In this document: positions 23,501 to 32,680 of the stretch, piece after piece
Numbering within the stretch: position 1 is the first letter of the stretch
Layout of the letters: each line of letters opens with the position of its first letter
Origin: Aedes albopictus
Lineage: Eukaryota > Arthropoda > Insecta > Diptera > Culicidae
Assembly: GCF_035046485.1 (NCBI RefSeq)
Contig: NC_085138.1
Span: forward strand, 41,327,464 to 41,391,463
DNA length: 64,000 nt
Direction of reading: 5' to 3'
Notes under the pieces: model-generated
The model's input: the letters and a program-made list of their open reading frames with translations, nothing else
What the model was told of the DNA's origin: nothing
The model's database searches: none
Position numbers and translations under genes: made by a program

Positions 23501-24360
23501 ATTCTTAATGAATTTCTCTATGAACTTTTGTAAAAAAATACTGCAAGAAGAGAATTTTATGAAAATATCCACGAAAGAACTTTTGAAGAAATCCAGTGCC
23601 GAAATTCTAAAATAAATCCTTAAGATATTTCAGAAGAAATCCCAGAATTAATTTCAGATAGACAGATAGACAATGGAGGAATTGCTAAGATAATCCCAGA
23701 AGGAAATTTTGAAGAAATTTCCAGCCAAATTTCTGTAAAAATACCTGAAGGTATTTTTGTAGGCGTCCCAGGGAAATTCCTGAAGGAATCTCAGGAGAAA
23801 ATTCTGAATAAATTCATGAAGGAATACCAGACGGAACTGCTTCGGAAACGCTCGGTGGAGTAACATGAAGATATATTGAGAAACTTTTAAAGAGTTCCTG
23901 GAGAAATCCTTCAATAGAAAACCTGAAAGATTATCAAAAATCCTTGAGGATTCCGATAAATCCATTGACAAATTTTCAATTTAACTGCTGTAGAATTTTC
24001 TGGGGAACAATTCTAAAGAAATGTTCGAGTCCGTTCCGAAATAAAAACCTCTGTATGAATTTCTACAGGAATCTCTATGGAACAATCCTTTCAGCCAAAG
24101 TTTCAGAAAGACTCCATGAAAAATCTCCTGAACGATTTTTTGGGGAAATTTCTGAAGAAACTCTTTATGAACATATCTGAAGGAAGCCCTGGAGGTATTT
24201 CTTAAAGATATCTTGAAGATTTCCTTGCAGTTATTTCTGACGATATCCATAGTGCGATTTCGGAAGCAATTCATAGACCATTTTTTGGAGGAATGATTGG
24301 ATAAATTTCTGAAGGTATCCCTGGATGAATTACTTAATTAAACTTTGACGATTTTTCTCA
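20560..24360. repeat. Long GGAATTCC-rich degenerate repeat block
   Basis: Nearly 3.8 kb consists of variants of GGAATTCCTCCAG and GAATTTCTNNAG every 12-24 bp. Because GGAATTCC is self-complementary, the block looks alike on both strands, and local strand preference switches (for example near 21.11 and 21.39 kb). The same family recurs at 24801-25130, 25290-25930, 41300-43065, 53980-54960, 58190-58330 and 59300-59640. It creates many pseudo-frames rich in I, P, E, F and L. No gene is supported. Confidence 0.8.
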
Positions 24361-24546
24361 TGAAAGATTATTTTTAGCCTGTGGGGCCGATACCCTTTGA
24401 AGCCGGTAAAAACTCACCCATCCGATAAAACAGATCACTGTCTTCAGCAAAGTTGTTGCGAATTGAGTCTAATTTAGGGAAAAATCGGAATATTTGTATT
24501 TGAGCAAATATTGAATTTGATAAAGCATTCTTAAGAACCATGTCTA
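24361..24546. other. Short unassigned segment with a shared motif
   Basis: CTGTCTTCAGCAAAGTTGTT (about 24438) also occurs as AGTCTTCAGCAAAGTTGTT at about 16318 in the TA-flanked element, so a fragment of a related repeat may lie here. Confidence 0.35.
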
Positions 24547-24800
24547 TCTATATATATAAAAATGCAGTGGCATACGTGGGACCGCGCATTACTTGCAAAC
24601 GAATGGTCCGATTTGGGTCGTCTGAGTTTTGTTCTGTTAGTTTTCACCCAAGGAAGGTTTATGAGGCAAAAAACGTGGAAAAAATGAGAGTTTTTGAATA
24701 TCGGGTTTTCCTACATTTAAAACCGGGACTTAGAGTCGACTAGGAGCTTGAAACGTCAAAAAACGCAGTAGGCAAGACAAAGTTTGCCGGGGACAGCTAG
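24547..24800 (+). mobile_element. Non-autonomous Helitron, 254 bp
   Basis: The 5' end starts with TC (TCTATATATATAAAAATG, as in many insect Helitrons) directly after an A at 24546. The 3' end is CTAG at 24797-24800 followed by T at 24801, the CTRR terminus and A/T insertion site expected of Helitrons. A small hairpin (GGCAA pairing with TTGCC, about 24771-24788) lies about 9 bases before the CTAG end. There are no terminal inverted repeats and no target duplication, as expected. It has no coding capacity, so it would need a Rep/helicase elsewhere. Confidence 0.88.
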
Positions 24801-25148
24801 TTTAATATAAAAGAATAAAACATCTTTTTTTCCTTTGCCTCAACGTGTATAACCCCTTAAGTTATCTTTGAAGGTATTTTGAAAAGAACGTTGAAAGATG
24901 TTGTAAGGGAATCCTTTGCAAAATGCCAGAAAGAATTCAAAATTTCAAAAATTTTCTAGATGAAATCGTTGAAAAAAATCTGAAAGAACCTCAGATATCT
25001 GTGAAAAAAGAGCAATTTATGAGTAAACTCTGGAGGAATTTGTATAACATTGCATGGATGATATTACAAAGGAATACAGTGATACACAGGAGTGCTCACA
25101 GAATGGCTTCGGGGTCAGTTTGGCTTTCTATTCCACTGAAATGTAACT
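24801..25148. repeat. GGAATTCC-type block, degenerate continuation
   Basis: Scattered GAATTTC/AGGAATTTG units follow the Helitron. The Helitron therefore interrupts one repeat block. Confidence 0.45.
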
Positions 25149-25215
25149 CGTTCTGTGGCTTAGTTGGTTAAATCGTGTGAATACCGGAGTCGTGCGTTCG
25201 AATCCCACCAGAACG
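25149..25215 (+). pseudogene. tRNA-like relic with Pol III boxes and a T6 run
   Basis: A perfect 7-bp acceptor stem can form (CGTTCTG with CAGAACG). An A box (TGGCTTAGTTGG) and a B-box-like CGTTCGAATCC are present, and a run of six Ts follows at about 25219. The molecule is about 67 nt because the anticodon arm is some six bases too short to form a 5-bp stem with a 7-base loop, and the T stem has one mismatch. It is therefore a tRNA pseudogene or the head of a small SINE. No anticodon can be assigned. Confidence 0.6.
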
Positions 25216-25289
25216 CGATTTTTTCAAACATTTCATCTCTCAATTTGTCAGTTGGCAACATTTCAAGCCTTCTAATTACAAGTTCTTCC

Positions 25290-25930
25290 AGTATGTTTAA
25301 AGATTGAGGAAAGATTTCTGAAAAAAAATTCTTGAGGGTTTAAGGATGGAACTTTTAGAATAATATCAAAAACAATCCATGGAAGGATTTTTTAAAGAGT
25401 TCTCGTTTTTCTAGTTATTAATTTCTTCAGGGAACTTTAGAGCAGATCATGAATGATTCTTTGCATTTTCTAGAAAAATCTCTGGAATAACACTTGAAGT
25501 TAATATTCAGTGAAATCTCAGATGGAATCCCTGCCAGATTATTTTTTTTAATTTCATGGAAGGCTTTCCAGAGAAATCACTGAAGGAATTTCTGAAGATC
25601 CATGGAGAAACGTTTGAAGAAATTCGTGAACTTCTAAATAAATCCTTATAGAAATTTCTGAAGGATTGTCCTAGAGATTTTTAAAAGAATTGGTAAAAGA
25701 TTTCTGATGGAATTCATGGAGGAACTTCCGAAGCAATCCTGCAAAATTTTCTAAAAATAACCTTTGCAGAAATTTTTGGAGGAATATCCAATTGAATTTC
25801 TTAATAATTCCTTGATAGGTTTTTGAATAGAATGCATCAAGTATTTCATGGGAGAATGCTTATAGAAATTTTCAAAGGAATCTCTAGAAGAATTTTTGAA
25901 AAAAAATCCTAGAAGAAGGACTGCTCTTTT
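25290..25930. repeat. GGAATTCC-type block, end
   Basis: AGGAATTTCTGAAG-like units at short spacing up to the A-rich end near 25.9 kb. Confidence 0.55.
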
Positions 25931-26500
25931 ATGAAGTGAGATATGTTATAAAAAATCACAACAAACACGACCAATTTCCAAAAAAAATCTTATGGAAATA
26001 ATAGATAACATGTATAATTGTAGATAAGTTTCAATACACAGAAATAAAAATTAAAAAAAAGTTAACATGTATGGCAGGGAGCTGACCTGGTGTGGTGGTT
26101 AAAACACAATACTCTTTTCGAGAATGGAAAAATTTTCAACCAGGTTTAAAGCAGTTTTATTGCTACTTTTAATGTGGTTTGCAAAACATCTCCGAGAGTG
26201 GTTCACTTAGTCGGAAGATGCTCTTAAAGAGGTTATCAAGAGGTTTTGATGTATAAATCAGTTTTATTGCAAGTTTTATAAAATTGGTCATGAAGACCTC
26301 TTATAGAGCCGAACAAAACTTAAAATGTTACTTGGGAATGTGAGTTCTTCCTTCGGAAGGGAAGTAAACCGCGGGTCCCGAGATGAATTAGCCTAGGGTT
26401 AAAAATTCCGTTAATACAGACAAAAAAAACACGTAGGGTAAAAATTCGTACAATATTTTGATGAATTTCCTCAGTTGTTTTCACTGAGTGCATGTATTTT
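25931..26500 (+). mobile_element. Degenerate SINE fragment(s)
   Basis: TGGTGTGGTGGTTAAAACAC near 26092 resembles an A-box head. CTTCGGAAGGGAAGTAAACC and GGGTCCCGAGATGAATTAGC near 26345 resemble the body of the SINE at 46032-46336 (CCCTCGGATAGGAAGTAAAG). The B box is not recognisable. It may be two separate scraps. Confidence 0.4.
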
Positions 26501-27589
26501 CACTGCTTTTTCACCAGACATCATGAAATCCCCGTGATGCAATTTTTATTTCTCAGCATGTAGTGTGACCGTAACGTTAGTCTCTTCGGTAAAACCACTT
26601 GACCGTGTGGTTCACCTTTTATTGGCGGCTTAATTAAATCCTGACAGCAGCAACAGCAAAATTCTCCTGGAATCGGACTCCACCCAGTGCAGTAGGTACG
26701 GATAGATGTGATCACTGGAAAATTGGCATGAATGGTCCCCCCTTTCGAACCATGTCACAAGTGACTCCCCAGTAAATCAGGAACAAAGCAATAGTTATCC
26801 CGATGATGGATGCCATCCGGCCGTGCTCCACCCTGGATTTCCCCCGGATCGTAAATATTATGTCCACTTGAGAAAACTTGGAATAATTGCCGCTCCAAGA
26901 TTGATGGAACTATTAAACAAATAATTGTATCACCGATGGCACGTTTGCCGGGGGGCCACTTTCCAGCCCGGAAGTTTGTCCGGGTTAGAGAGTGAAATGC
27001 TCTCTAGCCAGCTGCAATTGCTTACTCGGTAAAACAATTTTCCCATTACTCTTACGTAAGTGGCCTCCCAGCTTTTCCCCGCCGACCGCCCGCCTATTCC
27101 CAACGAGAAGTGCTTTGACGAGTACCACACAAAGCTCGTCATCAGCAGCCACGAGGATGCTTCACATCACATCGCCCACCCGCAATAGAAGCGGAGGAAA
27201 TGTGGGAGGCCAATCGGTCAAAGAAGGAAAGAGTGCGATCACATTCCGACGACGCGACAGAGGGAATACCGAACCGACCGGAGAAGAGCAAAGCACAGAA
27301 GACGGAAAAACTTTCAACTCCAATTATTGCCACAAATCATAACCAGTTGTTTAGTAGGAAGGCAAACAAGCCAATATCGTTCTGGATGGGTGCCATTTAC
27401 AAGGAATAAGGATGGTCAGTTTTTTTTCCTGTCGATTGAAGTTCGTATTCTGTTATATATCAATTGCTCAGTTCTCATGTTGCTTTCATGAATCGTTTGA
27501 TATGAATACTTGAGATACTTTGACGGAGGGAAATCACTTTATTTGAGATTTAGGTACCGTGGTAGAAAGATAAACAATGCGATAAAAGT
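26501..27589. other. Complex low-repeat sequence, no gene recognised
   Basis: 26.5-27.4 kb is GC-richer and repeat-free, with overlapping frames on both strands (26992-27342 plus, 26930-27333 minus). No domain or splice-supported exon is evident. Candidate single-copy or conserved non-coding DNA. Confidence 0.4.
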
Positions 27590-27604
27590 CTAGAGATTCC
27601 TATT

Positions 27605-27790
27605 GTAAACGTGTAGCTGCCGGCTTAGAATAGCACTACGGACCACCTGTTCCGAGGTAAAAGTCCGCCAAACAGGTAACCCCAATCCAAGGTGTCAGGC
27701 GACCCGTGCTGAGGGATGAATGGTTGAGGGGGTTCAAAAGATGCTCAATCTTTAACGGAGCCCGTAGCTTGGGTAGATCGCCTTTTTGGG
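27605..27790 (+). mobile_element. Leader (5' UTR) fragment of an R1/Loa-type LINE
   Basis: It matches the leader of the LINE at 62510-62700 in order: AGCACTACGGACC / AACACTACGAACC, CAGGTAACCCC / CAGGTGACCCC, CAAGGTGT, GGGATGAATGGTTGAGGGGG / GGAATGAATGGTTAGGGGGG, CGGAGCCCGTAG / TGGAGCCTGTGG. A hairpin is possible in both copies (ACCTGTT 27645-27651 with AACAGGT 27671-27677). No coding part of the LINE follows here. Confidence 0.7.
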
Positions 27791-28218
27791 TTGCGTTGCG
27801 GTGATAGATCTACCAAACCGAAATCTAGTGTCGTCCTATTTTTCAATTTTGGAATATTTGTTCTGTTAATTCAAGGAATTATAGTATTTAGTTCTTACTA
27901 CTGGTGTTTTGGTGACTTCCAGTTTTTGAATAAAACTGAGTTTACCAACTTAACTTTGCATATAGTTAAAAACCTCACCATCTGAGGTTAAACTCAATGC
28001 AAAGGAAATGAAATTGGGTTAGGGATCCATGTATGTACTAACTCTTCGAAGACTGGAATGTGCTAGTACGCAAGGAACATACTAGAATCCTTATTGCTGA
28101 ACACATGTTCCATTATTGGAATGATATTGCTGCTAATATTAAAACCCGGGTCCTACTGGGAAGAATATAGCAGTAAAACAAGGGTGATGCTAGGTTTCTG
28201 ATGCATGGCCAATATCAG
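27791..28218. other. No gene recognised
   Basis: It may hold more of the LINE leader, but no match to the 62-kb copy was seen past about 27790. Confidence 0.4.
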
Positions 28219-28220
28219 TA

Positions 28221-29755
28221 AGGTACCCCGGGGCAAGTGAGAATCCGGGGCAAGTGAGACCTACGGCTATAATTTTATCTATTTTTCATTTTAAAGGCAA
28301 ACATTCTTCATGGAAAACATAGGTATCACACCAACGGATACTTTGAATTCAAAAATTGTTATTGTTCTCACCATAAAAAGACCATATATGTTATTGTTGT
28401 TCATATGTAATTTTCAATTCACTAAGTGAGATTAACGTACTCTACTATATTCGTCGTTGAAAAATAGAATATCAAATATAGTCAAACTTTTTCGGTTTCA
28501 GGATAATATTTCGAGTGCTTCCAAATTATTTTAAGCGAAAAAAGTGTAATTTATTTTCATTTATTACCTTTAGTTAACTGCTCCCACTTGCCCCAGTGCA
28601 TTTTAGCATCTGGGGCAAGTGAGACCTATGAGGGTGAACAAATACAATTTCATAGTTTGATCTCGCTGTCTTCAGCCTAAGTCCAAATTCACACAAAAGG
28701 AAAGTAAAAATCGGCGCCTTGTTGAATTATACTTAATTTCTTCTATTCTGATGATGAAGCTGTTGCTTAATATGGTAAAGTCTTGAGTAGAATTTTTTTT
28801 TTCGAAACCATCCAATTTTCATATTTTCATTTAAGCAAATTCCATATTTTTTTCGTTTTTCGATGCATTATGAGTTTTTCTGAGTGTTAAGGAACCAGAC
28901 ATAAAGTATGAAAAAATTGTAAAAAGACTTATTCAAAATTCACGATTTAAAAATGTTTTTTAATGATCCGAAAATTATGTAAGGGAAAACATAACATCTG
29001 TAAATCTAGAAAAATCTTTTGGCGAGATTCATCAACCACGTAATACGAAAAGCAAGTTTGGAAATCTTCCGGCATTTAACTTTATGGCGCTGTTTGTATA
29101 AAAAACAATTTGTTTTGCTCAAGATGCTATGGTTAAATCATCTTTTTTTCTCAAGAATTCGTTATTATGTATGTTACGTAATTTATGCACGATACCACAA
29201 AATACTTCCAACAAAAATTGCTAAACATAGTTATTTGTATAAGCTATTTATAATTTATGCTACCTTACATATATGCAGCATATATATTAAGCCATTTGTA
29301 CAAAAATTCCGAATGAGTCCCACTTGCCCCGAGATACGGAGTAAATGTAGATCTGCTTCTCTTTTCATTATATGCATAATATAAAAAATGTAAAAAAATT
29401 GAAACAGTTTTAAGGACAAGGTATTTGGAGTACATAGCTCAAAATTTCTAGAGCACCGTTTTTTAGAACCGTTGAACGGATTTGTATGAAAATGCATCAC
29501 GCTAATTGTTCAGTGGTTGTCAACAGCGTGATGCATTTCAATCCAAATCCGTTCAACGGGTCTAAAAAACGGTGCTCTAGAAATTTTGAGCAATGTACTC
29601 CAAATACCTTGTCCTTAATGCCCGTTATTAGGAAGAAATATACTAACAATATCTTTTAGAACCATTGGAATTGTAAAATTAATTATGTTTAGAATTTTTT
29701 GGCATGACAAAACCAAACTAGCCTTTTTTTAGGTCCCACTTGCCCCGGGGTACCT
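28221..29755. mobile_element. 1.54-kb TA-flanked element with repeated GGGGCAAGTG motif
   Basis: The termini are inverted copies of AGGTACCCCGGGGCAAGTG, flanked by TA (28219-28220 and 29756-29757). The sub-motif GGGGCAAGTGAG or its complement appears at least six times: twice at the left end, near 28583 and 28612, near 29321, and at the right end. No transposase frame is visible, so this is non-autonomous and by TA duplication Tc1/mariner-like. A second element is nested at 29414-29614. Confidence 0.88.
29414..29614. mobile_element. TTAA-flanked foldback MITE, 201 bp
   Basis: Arms of about 90 bp (starting GGACAAGGTATTTGGAGTAC) are almost perfect inverted copies with only about five differences, around a loop of about 20 bases. 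TTAA flanks both sides (29410-29413, 29615-29618). A TTAA duplication is the signature of piggyBac-type transposition. The high arm identity suggests recent activity or gene conversion. Confidence 0.88.
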
Positions 29756-29757
29756 TA

Positions 29758-30054
29758 CTCTTCTTTTGTTTTCTAAGAAAACAAAACAAAAACTGTATCA
29801 AAATCGATACTTTATTGCCCCTCAATGGCAATTGAGTAATGCGACATGCACTACACTAAGGATACGGGTAATGTCACAATAGATCTAAAAACTGGTCGCA
29901 GTGACAAACCCGAACAGGAATAAAAAAATTGTAAACAGAAGAAACCAATAAACACTATGGTGTAATAAGTCCAGAATGAGGTGTCCTAGTGGACAAAACA
30001 ACTTTTTATTCAATATTTCATTCCGGCATACAAGCAAATGCAAATTCTCTTGTA
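29758..30054. other. No gene recognised
   Basis: Short AT-rich segment between the TA-flanked element and the LINE insertion site. Confidence 0.45.
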
Positions 30055-32487
30055 TTCTGAACTATGGTTCATTCATTTATTTAGTTAACATCAAATTCAT
30101 GATAATACTGAATCAGCAATTTGCCGCCATAATACTCGATTTGCAGCTGCAGCTCTCCAACGTCGGTCACGCCCAACACTCGCCAGATCACGCTCCACCT
30201 GGTCCGCCCATCGTGCTCTCTGCGCTCCACGCCTTCTTGTACCAACCGGATCAGTTGCAAACACCAACTTTGCAGGGTTGTTGTCCGGCATTCTTGCAAC
30301 ATGCCCTGCCCACCGTATCCTTCCGGCTTTGGCTACCTTCTGGATGCTGGGTTCGCCATAAAGTGCAGCGAGCTCGTGGTTCATCCTTCTCCGCCACACA
30401 CCGTTCTCCTGCACGCCGCCGAAGATCGTCCTTAGCACCCGTCGCTCGAAAACTCCGAGTGCTTGCATGTCCTCCTCGAGCATCGTCCACGTCTCGTGCC
30501 CGTAGAGAACCACCGGTCTTATTAACGTCTTGTACATGGTACATTTGGTGCGGGGGTGAATCTTTTTTGACCGCAGTTTCTTCTGGAGCCCATAATAGGC
30601 ACGACTTCCACTGATGATGCGCCTTCGTATTTCACGGCTCACGTTATTGTCAACCGTTAGCAAGGAACCGAGGTAGACGAATTCTTCTACCACCTCGAAA
30701 GTATCCCCGTCTATCGTAACATTGCTGCCAAGGCTTGTCCTGTCTCGCTCAGTCCCACCTACCAGCATGTACTTTGTCTTAGCCGCATTCACCACCAGTC
30801 CGACCTTTGCTGCTTCACGTTTCAGGCGGGTGTACTGTTCTGCCACCGTTCCAAATGTCCTAGCAATAATATCCATGTCATCCGCAAAACATACAAATTG
30901 GCTGGATTTTGTGAAGATCGTACCCCGGCTGTTGAGCCCGGCTCGTCGCATAACACCTTCCAGGGCGATGTTGAATAGTAGGCAGGAAAGTCCATCACCT
31001 TGTCGTAGTCCCCGTCGAGATTCAAATGAACTGGATAGTTCACCCGAAATCCTTACGCTGTTCTGCACACCGTCCATCGTTGCTCTTATCAGTCTAGTCA
31101 GCTTCCCGGGAAAGCTGTTCTCGTCCATAATTTTCCATAGCTCTGTGCGGTCGATACTGTCGTATGCCGCTTTGAAGTCGATGAACAGGTGATGCGTTGG
31201 GACCTGGTATTCACGGCATTTCTGGAGGATTTGCCGTACGGTGAAGATCTGGTCCGTTGTCGACCGGCCGTCGATGAAACCGGCTTGGTAACTTCCCACG
31301 AACTCATTTACTTTAGGTGAAAGACGACGGAAGATGATCTGGGATAGCACTTTGTAGGCGGCATTCAAAATGGTGATCGCTCGAAAGTTCTCACACATTA
31401 ACTTGTCGCCTTTCTTGTGGATGGGACAGATTATCCCTTCCTTCCACTCCTCCGGTAGCTGTTCGGTTTCCCAGATCTTGACTACTAACTGGTGCAGACA
31501 GGTGGCCAACTCTTCCGGGCCCATCTTGATGAGTTCCGCTGCGATACCGTCCTTACCAGCCGCTTTGTTGTTTTTGAGCTGGTGGATGGCATCCTTAACT
31601 TCCCTCAGCGTGGGAGTTGGTTCGTTCCCGTCCTCTGCTGCACCAACATAGTCATTTCCTCCGCTGCCTTGGTCCTCCGTGCCTACATTCTCTTCGCCAT
31701 TCAGGTGCTCGTCGAAGTGCTGCTTCCACCTTTCGATCACCTCACGTTTGTCCGTCAGGAGGCTCCCGTCCTTATCCCTGCAGATTTCGGCTTGCGGCAC
31801 GTAGCCTTTGCGGGATGCGTTGAGCTTCTGGTAGAACTTGCGTGTTTCCTGTGAACGGCACAGCAGTTCCATTTCCTCGCACTCCGCTTCTTCCAGGCGG
31901 CGCTTTTTCTCCCGGAAGAGACGGGTCTGCTGCTTCCGCTTCTGTCTGTATCGCTCCACATTCTGTCGGGTTCCATGCTGCAGCATTACCGCCCGCGCTG
32001 CATCCTTCTCCTCCAGAACCGCTCTGCACTCCTCGTCGAACCAATCGTTTCGTCGACTCCGTTGTACGTACCCGATAGTGCTCTCAGCTGCGTTGTTGAT
32101 GGCTGCTTTGATTGTACTCCAGCAGTCCTCTAGAGGGGCCACATCGAGCACACCCTCGTCCGGCAACGCTGCCTCGAGATTCTGCGCGTATGCGGTGGCG
32201 ACATTCGGTTGCTTCAGTCGCTCTAGATCGTACCGGGGCGGCCGCCGGTAATGTACGTTGTTAATAACGGAGAGTTTTGGGCGCAGTTTAACCATCACCA
32301 GGTAGTGATCGGAGTCGATATTAGCGCCACGATAGGTCCTGACGTCGATAATGTCGGAGAAGTGCCGTCCATCAATCAGAACGTGGTCGATTTGCGATTC
32401 CGTTTGTTGTGGTGATCTCCAGGTGTAACGATAAGGGAGGCTGTGCTGGAAGAAGGTGCTACGAATGGCCATGTTCTGAACTATGGT
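30055..32487 (-). mobile_element. 5'-truncated RTE-like LINE with 14-bp target duplication
   Basis: TTCTGAACTATGGT occurs at 30055-30068 and again at 32474-32487, exactly bracketing the element (30069-32473). The element is on the minus strand. Its 3' end is very short after the stop codon (about 28 bases) and ends in imperfect 4-base repeats (TAAATAAATGAATGA), both typical of the RTE clade. Its 5' end falls inside the endonuclease, the usual incomplete reverse transcription of LINEs. Perfect duplication plus an intact frame indicate a recent insertion. Confidence 0.95.
30097..32472 (-). CDS. LINE endonuclease (C-terminal part) and reverse transcriptase, 791 codons, open
   Basis: This is the enzyme that nicks target DNA and reverse-transcribes the element RNA at the nick. 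The frame begins inside the endonuclease; the last endonuclease motif SDHYLV is at about residue 53. A basic linker follows (about residues 130-200). Reverse transcriptase motif A is FKAAYDSIDR (about 430), motif B LRQGDGLSCLLFNIAL (about 487), and the catalytic FADDMDII (about 529). The C-terminal end has RIRWAGHVARM (about 722), a tail common in this LINE group. All RT catalytic residues are present and there is no stop. The N-terminal endonuclease is missing, as seen by comparison with the copy at 47480-49500, so the protein could not complete a normal cycle. The first ATG (32472) is internal to the original protein. Clade assignment to RTE is my inference from the domain pattern and short 3' UTR. 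Confidence 0.93.
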   Translation of the reverse strand: MAIRSTFFQHSLPYRYTWRSPQQTESQIDHVLIDGRHFSDIIDVRTYRGANIDSDHYLVMVKLRPKLSVINNVHYRRPPRYDLERLKQPNVATAYAQNLEAALPDEGVLDVAPLEDCWSTIKAAINNAAESTIGYVQRSRRNDWFDEECRAVLEEKDAARAVMLQHGTRQNVERYRQKRKQQTRLFREKKRRLEEAECEEMELLCRSQETRKFYQKLNASRKGYVPQAEICRDKDGSLLTDKREVIERWKQHFDEHLNGEENVGTEDQGSGGNDYVGAAEDGNEPTPTLREVKDAIHQLKNNKAAGKDGIAAELIKMGPEELATCLHQLVVKIWETEQLPEEWKEGIICPIHKKGDKLMCENFRAITILNAAYKVLSQIIFRRLSPKVNEFVGSYQAGFIDGRSTTDQIFTVRQILQKCREYQVPTHHLFIDFKAAYDSIDRTELWKIMDENSFPGKLTRLIRATMDGVQNSVRISGELSSSFESRRGLRQGDGLSCLLFNIALEGVMRRAGLNSRGTIFTKSSQFVCFADDMDIIARTFGTVAEQYTRLKREAAKVGLVVNAAKTKYMLVGGTERDRTSLGSNVTIDGDTFEVVEEFVYLGSLLTVDNNVSREIRRRIISGSRAYYGLQKKLRSKKIHPRTKCTMYKTLIRPVVLYGHETWTMLEEDMQALGVFERRVLRTIFGGVQENGVWRRRMNHELAALYGEPSIQKVAKAGRIRWAGHVARMPDNNPAKLVFATDPVGTRRRGAQRARWADQVERDLASVGRDRRWRAAAANRVLWRQIADSVLS

Positions 32488-32678
32488 CGAAAAGGCAAAT
32501 TAAAAAAAATCTTTAACAAGTCTTAGTTAACCCTAATCGTGCATTAGGGTGAACTAACGTTAAGTCCCAAGGCAAACAAATAATTTCAAAACATCAATAT
32601 GCTCTTCAAAATTCTTAGAATACTGCAGCATTCTTCAGAAACCCATTTTTCTAATAGGTTTCAGAAACTATAGGCTGT
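32488..32678. other. No gene recognised
   Basis: Short AT-rich spacer between the LINE and the next element. Confidence 0.45.
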
Positions 32679-32680
32679 TA

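Noticed and set aside
20603..24274. Many frames rich in isoleucine, proline and glutamate, some resembling coiled coils
   Set aside because: All come from the GGAATTCC repeat block; equal frames exist on both strands and none has a non-repeat domain.
29019..29384. 121-codon plus-strand frame
   Set aside because: Lies inside the non-autonomous TA-flanked element; very AT-rich composition and no transposase motif.
29976..30614. 212-codon plus-strand frame
   Set aside because: It is antisense to the LINE reverse transcriptase at 30097-32472.
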